A DNA stretch of 20,848 bases from GCA-2747515 sp964427825. GTDB lineage: Bacteria; Patescibacteriota; Minisyncoccia; Moranbacterales; GCA-2747515. The position numbers and the translations under genes were made by a program. Location: NCBI GenBank assembly GCA_964427825.1, contig CAYRUU010000016.1, positions 1 through 20,848 on the forward strand, written 5' to 3'. Shown piece after piece: positions 15,111 through 20,454 of the stretch. The stretch's first letter is position 1, and the number at the start of each line of letters is the position of its first letter. The notes below the pieces were generated by a model, which was not told the DNA's origin, made no database searches, and worked only from the letters and a program-made list of their open reading frames with translations.

Positions 15111-16595
15111 GTGACTACCTCTCTGCGTACACATTCCCCATGGATGGTGCTTGTCACTGTCATGCTCGGCACACTCCTTATTGGCATTGATCGCACTGTG
15201 GTCAATTTGGCGCTGCCAAAAATGATTGATGATTTTGGCATTACCGTGTCTTCCGCCGGCTGGATCGCCACCGCCTACATTATCGCAAATGCGGTTTTTG
15301 TGCCCGTCTTCGGCAAGTTGGGTGATATGCTTGGCAACCGCAAGATTTACCTGTGGAGTTTCATCGGGTTCACGATCACATCCATGCTTGCTGGTTTATC
15401 GTGGAATTTATCTTCCATGATTGTCTTTCGTATTTTGCAAGGACTCACCGGCGCGGCCGTCTATCCCACTGCAATGTCGCTCATTGCCAAAAGTTTTGCC
15501 GATCCCAAAGACCGCGCGCAGGCATTGGGTGTGTGGACGGCGTCATTTGCCGCTAGTGCTGTTATTGGTCCACTCATCGGCGGACCACTCATTGACCATT
15601 ACTCGTGGCGAATGCTATTTTATATCAATCTTCCTATTGGCATTCTTGGCGTACTCATGGTGCTTGCACATCTCCCCACAGATCGCGGCAGCGGCAAGGG
15701 CGCGTTTGATGTTCCCGGTGCAACGACACTGGCTATCGCACTATCTAGTCTTGTTCTTGTATTGGAAAAAGGACAAGAGTGGGGCTGGCTTGCAGCGACA
15801 AGTATCACCGCCTATGCACTCGTAGTCATCTTCACATTATGGTTTATCCATCTTGAAAAACATCATCACAATCCGATTATTGATCTGACGTTTTTTACAA
15901 ACCGCACATTTGTCGTTGCTATTTTAGTTTCGTTTATTTCCTTTGGCGGTATGATGGGTTCAATGTTTCTTATTCCTGTGTTTGTGCAGATTTTTTTGGG
16001 CTACAATGCCACACAAACCGGTCTCATGTTCCTGCCAATGGCGCTCACCATGTTTGTTGCTGCACCCATCGGCGGCATCTTGTCACAAAAGGTGCCCATC
16101 CGCTACAGTGTAGCGTGCGGCATGGGACTCATTGCCTATGCCATCCATCTCTACACTGGCATTGATGCCAAAACAACACACGCGGAAATCACCACACCAC
16201 TCATGATACTTGCCGTCGGGATGGGGCTTGGCATGGCGCCGCTCACTAATGCCATCACAAGTTCTGTCGCTACATCGGAAGTCGGTGTTGCATCTGCCGT
16301 TTTGAACCTTGCACGCAATATTGCCGGCGCTGTCGGCATTGCACTTTTTAGCACGCTACTCACCAATGCAACGAACGCCAAGGTACTAGAAGTCGGCGCC
16401 TACACCATCATAAACGACGCCAGCTACACATCCGTAGTTGCAACACTTGCTATCCTCAAAGCACAAATCCTTGCCTATCGCGAGGTGTTTGCCGTTGCTT
16501 CACTCATCGCCCTATGCGGCGCGCTCGTCGCACTTGCACTTCCTGATATTCAGCGCAAAAAAAGCACAACACAACTTGACACACATGCGCAATAG
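15111..16595 (+). CDS. MFS exporter, DHA2/EmrB-like family
   Basis: 494 aa, start GTG at 15111. About 14 membrane segments are visible, as in the DHA2 drug:proton antiporter family. Characteristic pieces are the first-helix motif LIGIDRTVVNLALP (23-36), motif A FGKLGDMLGNRKIYL (67-81) and motif C GPLIGGPLID (about 153-162). It exports toxic compounds using the proton gradient; the substrate is not predictable. It is last in the MarR-adaptor-adaptor-exporter operon, 15 bp after the short adaptor. An internal ATG at residue 12 would cut into the first helix, so the GTG is preferred. No strong plus-strand terminator follows at once; the two-way one at 16885-16921 is the next candidate. Confidence 0.93.
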   Translation: MTTSLRTHSPWMVLVTVMLGTLLIGIDRTVVNLALPKMIDDFGITVSSAGWIATAYIIANAVFVPVFGKLGDMLGNRKIYLWSFIGFTITSMLAGLSWNLSSMIVFRILQGLTGAAVYPTAMSLIAKSFADPKDRAQALGVWTASFAASAVIGPLIGGPLIDHYSWRMLFYINLPIGILGVLMVLAHLPTDRGSGKGAFDVPGATTLAIALSSLVLVLEKGQEWGWLAATSITAYALVVIFTLWFIHLEKHHHNPIIDLTFFTNRTFVVAILVSFISFGGMMGSMFLIPVFVQIFLGYNATQTGLMFLPMALTMFVAAPIGGILSQKVPIRYSVACGMGLIAYAIHLYTGIDAKTTHAEITTPLMILAVGMGLGMAPLTNAITSSVATSEVGVASAVLNLARNIAGAVGIALFSTLLTNATNAKVLEVGAYTIINDASYTSVVATLAILKAQILAYREVFAVASLIALCGALVALALPDIQRKKSTTQLDTHAQ

Positions 16596-16621
16596 AAAAA
16601 AGCATCCGACATTGCGGATGC
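16596..16621 (-). terminator. Intrinsic terminator of the 59-aa gene
   Basis: Arms GCATCCG and CGGATGC (7 bp, loop of 6) are followed by T6 on the minus strand (16601-16596). On the plus strand there is no T-run after the stem. It therefore ends leftward transcription, and starts directly at the stop of the convergent exporter gene. Confidence 0.75.
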
Positions 16622-16645
16622 TGTGGCGAGATGTTTCGCAGTTTT

Positions 16646-16825
16646 TTATGACCGTGCGTAACACCTATAGTATTCAAGGTGTCTCCGTGTCATAAAATCC
16701 CATTCCCTTTGGTTGCATTGGAGGTTTTGTTGTGACAGATCTGAAATATCATCATCGGTCCCCTGATGTGGTTCCCTCCACGAGAAAATCACTTTGTACC
16801 CATCATTTGTTTCTTCCTGTTTCAT
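16646..16825 (-). CDS. Small protein of unknown function (59 aa) behind an attenuator-like leader
   Basis: The ATG at 16825 is preceded 6 nt upstream by AGGGGG (within AAAGGGGGTG), a good Shine-Dalgarno match that is rare in this window. The protein is hydrophilic and has no signal or membrane segment. It starts MKQEETNDGYKVIFSWREPH and ends RRHLEYYRCYARS. I recognise no family. Codon use is unlike its neighbours: of six Arg codons, three are AGG and one is AGA, while nearby genes favour CGC/CGT. This can mean recent transfer or a regulated small gene. A promoter at 17052-17080, an internal terminator and a terminal terminator frame it as its own unit, divergent from smpB. Confidence 0.6.
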   Translation of the reverse strand: MKQEETNDGYKVIFSWREPHQGTDDDISDLSQQNLQCNQREWDFMTRRHLEYYRCYARS

Positions 16826-16884
16826 GGCGCACCCCCTTTGTGCTGCATGGTACTGCTTTCTGCGATAACAAATTTTTAACGAAC

Positions 16885-16921
16885 AAAAAACCGATCCCGT
16901 ATGGGACCGATTCGCTTTTTT
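16885..16921. terminator. Internal terminator of the 59-aa gene leader, also two-way
   Basis: On the minus strand CGGTCCC (16909-16903), loop ATAC, GGGATCG with flanking A-T pairs, then T6 (16890-16885) form a strong intrinsic terminator. On the plus strand the same stem with two mismatches is followed by CGC and T6, so it may also end the efflux operon transcript. For the leftward transcript it lies between promoter and gene. Confidence 0.7.
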
Positions 16922-16952
16922 CCTCCATTCTTTCGGCTGTGGTATACAAGCT

Positions 16953-17042
16953 CTATGCAGCAAGCGCAAAACGGTCCCGTGTGGGGAATAGTAGAAGACC
17001 GCTTAGGTCAAGATTCCACATGCCGTTTCTATTGCTCATCAT
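16953..17042 (-). CDS. Possible leader peptide ORF (29 aa)
   Basis: An ATG-ATG at 17042 lies only about 3 nt after the predicted transcription start, so translation would be leaderless. The ORF runs through the whole rod-like leader and stops at 16953, before the internal terminator. It has a Leu-rich middle (NLDLSGLLLFP) with three CTA codons. A 30-codon frame can occur by chance (about one in four), so this is a candidate only. Confidence 0.3.
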   Translation of the reverse strand: MMSNRNGMWNLDLSGLLLFPTRDRFALAA

Positions 17043-17051
17043 ACTACTGCA
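16956..17051 (-). promoter_or_regulatory. Rod-like structured leader RNA upstream of the 59-aa gene
   Basis: On the minus strand a set of nested helices can form: TGCAG/CTGCA at the base, AAACGG (17028-17023) with CCGTTT (16974-16969), GTGGAAT (17019-17013) with ATTCC-c-CAC (16989-16981), and a GACC-TAAGC-GGTC tip (17009-16997). The 3' strand GGGACCG (16978-16972) is also a perfect 7-nt complement of the terminator arm CGGTCCC (16909-16903), so rod and antiterminator are mutually exclusive. A free-standing small RNA ending at the terminator is the alternative; no SRP or tRNA signature is seen. Confidence 0.5.
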
Positions 17052-17080
17052 AGTATAGCACGCCCGCGCGCAGCGCACAA
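17052..17080 (-). promoter_or_regulatory. Promoter of the leader and 59-aa gene
   Basis: On the minus strand TTGTGC (17080-17075) and TATACT (17057-17052) are 17 bp apart, and TGC before the -10 adds the extended motif. Its -35 lies 5 bp from that of the divergent smpB promoter. Confidence 0.65.
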
Positions 17081-17085
17081 GAGCA

Positions 17086-17114
17086 TTGACGCATCTCTTC
17101 TTCCTCCCTATACT
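17086..17114 (+). promoter_or_regulatory. Sigma70-type promoter of smpB (upstream)
   Basis: TTGACG (17086-17091) and TATACT (17109-17114) are 17 bp apart. The predicted start near 17121 leaves a leader of about 40 nt. Confidence 0.75.
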
Positions 17115-17142
17115 GGGGAACAACTCTCACCATTGCAAAACA

Positions 17143-17151
17143 TGGTATACT
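17143..17151 (+). promoter_or_regulatory. Second, near-leaderless smpB promoter
   Basis: TGGTATACT is an extended -10 element; no -35 is seen. The predicted start near 17158 would be only about 4 nt before the smpB ATG. Confidence 0.4.
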
Positions 17152-17161
17152 AAAAAGAACT

Positions 17162-17611
17162 ATGACAACCATCGCCCACAACCCGCGTGCAAAATTTGAC
17201 TATGAACTTCTAGACACCTACGAAGCGGGCATTGTGCTTTTCGGGCATGAGGTAAAGTCCGTCAAAACTGGACACATCTCCCTCAAGGGCGCGTTTGTCA
17301 CGGCATCCGGCGGCGAACTCTACCTCACTAACGCCATGATCCCACTCTATCCGCACGCCAGTAAAGTCCCCGACTACGACCCGTCGCGCAGCCGCAAGCT
17401 TTTGGTGAACAAGCGCGAAATTCGCACATTGTTGGGAAAAAATAAAACAGCAGGCTTGACAATGGTTCCAATTCGTGTTTATATTAAGGGTAAGCATATT
17501 AAGGTCGCTTTTGCGCTGGCGCGCGGCAAAAAGGAATACGACAAGCGCCACACTATTAAAAAGCGCGATGCCGATCGCACCATTGCGCGCGCATTGCGAA
17601 CAAAGCACTAA
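17162..17611 (+). CDS. smpB: SsrA-binding protein SmpB
   Basis: 149 aa, the normal length. SmpB binds the tRNA-like part of tmRNA and brings it to stalled ribosomes; its C-terminal tail mimics the missing mRNA in the decoding site. The family features are clear: N-terminal FDYELLDTYEAGIVLFGHEV (12-31) then KS, the oligonucleotide-binding barrel with a YPHASKVPDYDPSRSRKLL stretch (63-81), and the tail KEYDKRHTIKKRDADRTIARAL (124-145) with the DKR motif. Directly downstream and on the same strand lies ssrA, the partner RNA, so the two may share a transcript. No Shine-Dalgarno site is seen; leaders are 40 nt or about 4 nt. Confidence 0.97.
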   Translation: MTTIAHNPRAKFDYELLDTYEAGIVLFGHEVKSVKTGHISLKGAFVTASGGELYLTNAMIPLYPHASKVPDYDPSRSRKLLVNKREIRTLLGKNKTAGLTMVPIRVYIKGKHIKVAFALARGKKEYDKRHTIKKRDADRTIARALRTKH

Positions 17612-17640
17612 TACCTCGTTCGTTCACAACACGCAGTAAT

Positions 17641-17696
17641 TAGACATACGCCGCCCGTAACCGTACGGCTGTACGATTGTGGGCGGGGGATGTCTA
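17641..17696 (+). repeat. Long imperfect palindrome overlapping the tmRNA 5' end
   Basis: TAGACAT-acg-CCGCCC (17641-17656) pairs with GGGCGG-ggg-ATGTCTA (17681-17696), 14 of 16 positions. Inside, GTAA/TTGT pairs partly, and CGTAC-GGCT-GTACG closes the tip, making a stem of nearly 28 bp. The right arm contains the tmRNA acceptor strand GGGGATG (17686-17692), so the precursor hairpin and the mature acceptor stem compete. Confidence 0.75.
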
Positions 17697-18116
17697 GTTT
17701 TCGACAGTTTGTCGGCTGCCAATACCTACGCCGGGTATGTATGTTCATCCCGTAAAACCGCACATACACGATTGATAAGTGCAAACTTCATCAACAAAGC
17801 AAAGACCGCGATGGCAAACGCTTTCGCACCGTCCTTTGCACCGTCTCTCGCGTAACATAAACGCCTGAGCCATCACGCGACCGAGATCCCATACGTCACT
17901 GCGTGGTGTCAATCATGGGATTCGCCGTTTGCGCCGTATCGTCACACGCATTCGGTTCAATCATTGACGATAGAAGGTGGGATTTTCATGACGCGTCGCT
18001 ATGCACCCACCTTTGAACTTCGCCGGTTTGCACCGGCACGAAAGCCGCGTCTATGCGTATAACACCGTATTGATGGCTCACAGATTTGGACGTGGGTGCA
18101 ATTCCCACCATCTCCA
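17686..18116 (+). ncRNA. ssrA: Transfer-messenger RNA (tmRNA)
   Basis: About 431 nt, one-piece form. It rescues ribosomes stalled on broken mRNA and tags the nascent protein for destruction. The acceptor strand GGGGATG (17686-17692) pairs with CATCTCC (18109-18115, one G-U), and the conserved TTTCGACAG follows the 5' strand. The 3' tRNA-like part is GGACGTGGG with a T-arm GTGGG/CCCAC. A resume codon GCA (17781) starts the tag reading frame. The CCA end is not encoded (CAC follows the discriminator A18116), so it must be added. The T-loop reads TGCAATT, where T55 would normally be U. Ends are set from pairing, not mapped. Confidence 0.93.
17781..17855 (+). CDS. ssrA: tmRNA tag reading frame
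   Basis: From the resume codon GCA the tag reads ANFINKAKTAMA then NAFAPSFAPSLA, 24 aa, followed by TAA at 17853. It ends in LA preceded by Ser, in line with the Ala-ending degron of most tags, but is longer than the 10-aa E. coli tag and lacks the YALAA ending. The start is chosen from the position after the first pseudoknot region and the usual Ala codon. Confidence 0.75.
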   Translation, partial: ANFINKAKTAMANAFAPSFAPSLA

Positions 18117-18130
18117 CACTGTTCACCGAT

Positions 18131-18168
18131 GGCGGTGTGCCACAAAAACCGCCGCGGGGTTTACTTTT
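18131..18168 (+). terminator. Probable terminator of ssrA
   Basis: GGCGGT (18131-18136) and ACCGCC (18148-18153) make a 6-bp GC-rich stem with an 11-nt loop. A broken T-run (TTTACTTTT, 18160-18168) follows after six other bases. Position just after the tmRNA 3' end supports it; the offset T-run makes it moderate. Confidence 0.5.
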
Positions 18169-18242
18169 CGTCGTTTTCTGTTACCATAGAGAATAACCGT
18201 AGCAAAAATGACACACAGCACTAATCACTCACTTCCCTACTC

Positions 18243-18788
18243 ATGCGACGACGTTATCGCCACAGACCAAAAAAAACCAACCTCCCGCCGCAGATGCGCG
18301 CCAACGGGCGCATTTTTGCCGATCCTGTTGTGGTGATCAGCGAAAACGATGAGTTCATCGGCGAAGTATCATTGCGCGAAGCACGCGCTATGGCGGAAGA
18401 AGCCGGTCTTGATCTCGTGGAAGTGTCGCCAAAAGCCGTACCACCCGTGTGCAAAATTCTTGACTACGGCAAATTTCAGTATGCGCAAGCCAAGCAGTTC
18501 AAGCAAAGTAAAGCGCAGCAGAAAGTTGTGCTCACCAAAGGCGTACGCCTCGGTATTCGCACAGATGCCCATGATTTGGATTTCAAGAAAAACCAAACGG
18601 AAAAATTCTTGCGCAAAGGCAACAAAGTCAAAATTGAGATCATCTTGCGCGGACGCGAAAAGGCACATCAAGATCTCGCCAAGTCTAATCTGCAAGAATT
18701 TTTGGGCGCAATCACTATTCCGCATCGTGTTGAAGAAGAGATCAAAAGGTTCCCTGGTGGATTTAATGTGGTGATCGCCCCGGCATAG
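18243..18788 (+). CDS. infC: Translation initiation factor IF-3
   Basis: 181 aa, normal length. IF-3 binds the 30S subunit, checks the start codon and initiator tRNA, and keeps 50S away. The N-terminal domain shows VSLREARAMAEEAGLDLVEV (42-61) and the family signature PPVCKILDYGKFQY (67-80). The linker is basic (QFKQSKAQQK), and the C-terminal domain has GVRLGIRTDAHDLDFK and LRGREKAHQ. It uses ATG, while E. coli uses AUU for feedback control, so that start-codon-based autoregulation is not expected. No Shine-Dalgarno site or clear promoter is seen; the region before it starts after the ssrA terminator. It leads the conserved infC-rpmI-rplT group. Confidence 0.97.
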   Translation: MRRRYRHRPKKTNLPPQMRANGRIFADPVVVISENDEFIGEVSLREARAMAEEAGLDLVEVSPKAVPPVCKILDYGKFQYAQAKQFKQSKAQQKVVLTKGVRLGIRTDAHDLDFKKNQTEKFLRKGNKVKIEIILRGREKAHQDLAKSNLQEFLGAITIPHRVEEEIKRFPGGFNVVIAPA

Positions 18789-18825
18789 CGCCCCGCGCAT
18801 GCAGAGAGTAACATCACGTCGTCGT

Positions 18826-18854
18826 TTGACTTTTTTTCCGTTTTCCTATACAAT
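18826..18854 (+). promoter_or_regulatory. Internal promoter for rpmI-rplT
   Basis: TTGACT (18826-18831) and TACAAT (18849-18854) are 17 bp apart; TATACA (18847-18852) overlaps. The predicted start near 18861 leaves a leader of about 63 nt before rpmI. Confidence 0.7.
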
Positions 18855-18868
18855 CTTTCCAGAAGTGC

Positions 18869-18890
18869 ATCGTACGGAAAAGCGTGCGAT
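18869..18890 (+). promoter_or_regulatory. Leader hairpin upstream of rpmI
   Basis: ATCGTACG (18869-18876) and CGTGCGAT (18883-18890) pair over 8 bp (one G-U) with a GAAAAG loop, close to the predicted 5' end of the rpmI transcript. In other bacteria this operon is controlled by L20 binding its own leader, so a similar role is possible, but no L20 site is recognised here. Confidence 0.4.
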
Positions 18891-18923
18891 ATCGTTTATT
18901 TTTATTGTGAGCACATTACCCGT

Positions 18924-19118
18924 ATGCCGAAAATGAAAACACCAAAATCTATCATCAAGAAAGTACGCGTCACAAAAGGCGGTAAAGTTCTGCGTCGCTC
19001 CACCGGTCAAAACCACTTCAATGCCAAGGAGTCCGGCAACAAAACGCGCGCCAAGCGCAGCGACAAACGCCTCTTCAAGACGGATGAAAAAAACATTCTT
19101 AGCGCCCTGGTCAATTAA
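18924..19118 (+). CDS. rpmI: 50S ribosomal protein L35
   Basis: 64 aa, the family size, very basic. MPKMKTPKSIIKKVRVTKGG at the start, then RSTGQNHFNAKESGNK and a KTDEKN end, follow the L35 pattern in which the usual Met-Pro-Lys-Met-Lys-Thr start is conserved. It is a structural protein of the large subunit near the exit tunnel region. It lies between infC and rplT, the conserved order, with its own promoter upstream and 51 bp before rplT. Confidence 0.95.
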   Translation: MPKMKTPKSIIKKVRVTKGGKVLRRSTGQNHFNAKESGNKTRAKRSDKRLFKTDEKNILSALVN

Positions 19119-19169
19119 ACACCTTGCTGATCTCTTAATCATTTTATTACACAACGTTAATCTACAACT

Positions 19170-19514
19170 ATGGCACGAGTCAAACGCGGTCCCGCCGCAA
19201 ATACCCGCAGAAAAAATCTCCTGAAACTTGCCAAAGGCTTTCGCTGGCGTCGCAAGTCACATTTCGCAACAGCAAAACAAGCCGTCATCAAAGCCGGCAT
19301 CTACAAGCGTCGCGATCGTCGCACCAAGAAGCGCACCATGCGCAGCTTGTGGATTGTGCGTCTCAACAACGCCTTGCGCTTACATGAGACAAAATATTCC
19401 ACATTCATCAACCTCCTTGCAACCAAAAATATTCGTATTGATCGCAAGGTACTCTCTCAAATGGCTGTGGAACATCCGGACGTCTTTACACAGTTTGTGA
19501 AGTCCGTGAAATAG
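19170..19514 (+). CDS. rplT: 50S ribosomal protein L20
   Basis: 114 aa, normal length. MARVKRGPAANTRRKNLLKL (1-20), AKGFRWRRKSHFATAKQAV and YKRRDRRTKKRTMRSLWIVR are typical of L20. It binds 23S rRNA early in 50S assembly and in many bacteria represses its own operon. It is the last gene of infC-rpmI-rplT and is followed 30 bp later by a strong terminator. No Shine-Dalgarno site is visible. Confidence 0.97.
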   Translation: MARVKRGPAANTRRKNLLKLAKGFRWRRKSHFATAKQAVIKAGIYKRRDRRTKKRTMRSLWIVRLNNALRLHETKYSTFINLLATKNIRIDRKVLSQMAVEHPDVFTQFVKSVK

Positions 19515-19544
19515 TCAATTCCTCCTTCGTCACTTTCTTATCGC

Positions 19545-19568
19545 AAAACCGCCTCACAGGCGGTTTTT
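19545..19568. terminator. Terminator after rplT, two-way
   Basis: AAAACCGCCT (19545-19554), loop CAC, and AGGCGGTTTTT (19558-19568) form a near-perfect hairpin with T5. The minus strand carries T4, so it can also stop the convergent 51-aa gene. Confidence 0.88.
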
Positions 19569-19602
19569 CTATGGATCCTTTCATGATAAGAAATGGACTG
19601 TG

Positions 19603-19758
19603 TCATCCCATCCGATCGTCCTCTCTTTTCGTATGTTTAGCAATAACGTCTTCCGTCAAGCGAAAAAGTGCATGGATAGGTAGCCATAACCACAGCGTGC
19701 GCTTGAGCCACTTCCCAATCCACTCGTTCATGTTGTTGTACTTTTGACTTGGCGACAT
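19603..19758 (-). CDS. Small protein of unknown function (51 aa)
   Basis: The frame runs from an ATG at 19758 (MSPSQKYNNMNEWIGKWLKR) to a TGA at 19605; an internal ATG at 19731 is possible. The middle is Trp/Leu-rich (TLWLWLPIHALFRL), amphipathic or weakly membrane-associating, and the end is charged (AKHTKREDDRMG). I recognise no family. It lies between two convergent signals (rplT terminator, methyltransferase stop), with two -10 elements upstream and the two-way terminator after it, which supports a real gene. Its short length keeps confidence moderate. Confidence 0.5.
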   Translation of the reverse strand: MSPSQKYNNMNEWIGKWLKRTLWLWLPIHALFRLTEDVIAKHTKREDDRMG

Positions 19759-19768
19759 AGGCGTCTAC

Positions 19769-19825
19769 ATTATATTACACGTAATAACACGGGGATAGCG
19801 CACTGTTACTTATTTTAGTATACCA
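19769..19825 (-). promoter_or_regulatory. Possible promoters of the 51-aa gene
   Basis: On the minus strand TATAAT (19774-19769) lies about 10 bp before the ATG, which would give a leaderless or nearly leaderless message. TGGTATACT (19825-19817) is an extended -10 giving a leader of about 50 nt. Neither has a good -35. Confidence 0.4.
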
Positions 19826-19832
19826 CACATCT

Positions 19833-20327
19833 CTACAGAGAAAATCGCAGGGCATACAACGCAATGCCAGCTGCAACGGAAACGTTGAGTGATGTCTTTG
19901 TGCCGTACATGGGAATGTCCATTGCGGCGTCACACAATGCAAGGTGCGCCATATCGATACCGTCGGGCTCATTACCCAAAACAAGAGCCGTCGGACCAGT
20001 GGGTTGGTAGGCGCGATAATCCACGCTCTGCGGCGTTTGCTCCAACGCCACAATGTGCACACCATCGGCGCGCAACAACGCAATCACCTCTTCAAACGTG
20101 TCGCGATGCGACCACGGCACCGTTTCTTGCGCGCCAAGCGCCGTTTTGATCACCATACGTTCTGGCTTTGTCGTAAACGGGCGCGAACCATCCGGCGGTG
20201 TCGGCGTGTAGCCGCTGAGGTGGATGTGCGCCACACCCGCACCGTCCGCCGTACGAAAAATCGCCCCGACATTGTATGCCGATCGCACATTGTGCAGCAC
20301 GAGAAAAAGCGGAAGCTGTCTATGCAT
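19833..20327 (-). CDS. SpoU/TrmH-family RNA 2'-O-methyltransferase
   Basis: 164 aa from the ATG at 20327; an upstream in-frame start at 20378 would add 17 non-conserved residues. The three SPOUT motifs are present: motif 1 LHNVRSAYNVGAIFRTADG (11-29, with the catalytic-type Asn and Arg), motif 2 LVLGNEPDGID (115-125) and motif 3 IPMYGTKTSLNVSVAAGIAL (138-157), which forms the knotted SAM site. The length equals the catalytic domain alone, without an N-terminal RNA-binding domain, as in TrmL-type proteins. The target (tRNA or rRNA ribose) cannot be told. It is a single gene. Confidence 0.92.
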   Translation of the reverse strand: MHRQLPLFLVLHNVRSAYNVGAIFRTADGAGVAHIHLSGYTPTPPDGSRPFTTKPERMVIKTALGAQETVPWSHRDTFEEVIALLRADGVHIVALEQTPQSVDYRAYQPTGPTALVLGNEPDGIDMAHLALCDAAMDIPMYGTKTSLNVSVAAGIALYALRFSL

Positions 20328-20353
20328 AGTGTGAAAATATATGGACTCTTCCC

Positions 20354-20382
20354 ACTGTAATAAAAATAGACCGTACATGCAA
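20354..20382 (-). promoter_or_regulatory. Weak promoter candidate for the methyltransferase
   Basis: On the minus strand TTGCAT (20382-20377) and TACAGT (20359-20354) are 17 bp apart. The match is moderate at best. Confidence 0.3.
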
Positions 20383-20412
20383 GGGCGGTATCATTTCGGT
20401 AAAAATATGGTA

Positions 20413-20421
20413 TGTTATAAT
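20413..20421 (+). promoter_or_regulatory. Extended -10 promoter of the delta-60 repeat gene
   Basis: TGTTATAAT is a perfect -10 with a TGn extension; a second TATAAT follows at 20427-20432. The predicted start is near 20428, 27 nt before the ATG at 20455. Confidence 0.6.
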
Positions 20422-20454
20422 TACAGTATAATATAAAAACCCCTTTCTGTATCT

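Noticed and set aside
16826..16969. Longer start (TTG at 16969) for the 59-aa gene
   Set aside because: It would translate through the terminator hairpin; the ATG at 16825 has the Shine-Dalgarno site.
16956..17051. Rod-like RNA as SRP RNA or 6S RNA
   Set aside because: The SRP tip (GGAA tetraloop and its conserved bulge) is missing, and no clear 6S central bubble with paired ends was found; the attenuator reading explains more.
16732..17058. Plus-strand open frame of 108 codons
   Set aside because: It runs antisense through the 59-aa gene, its leader and terminator, with no promoter or start signal.
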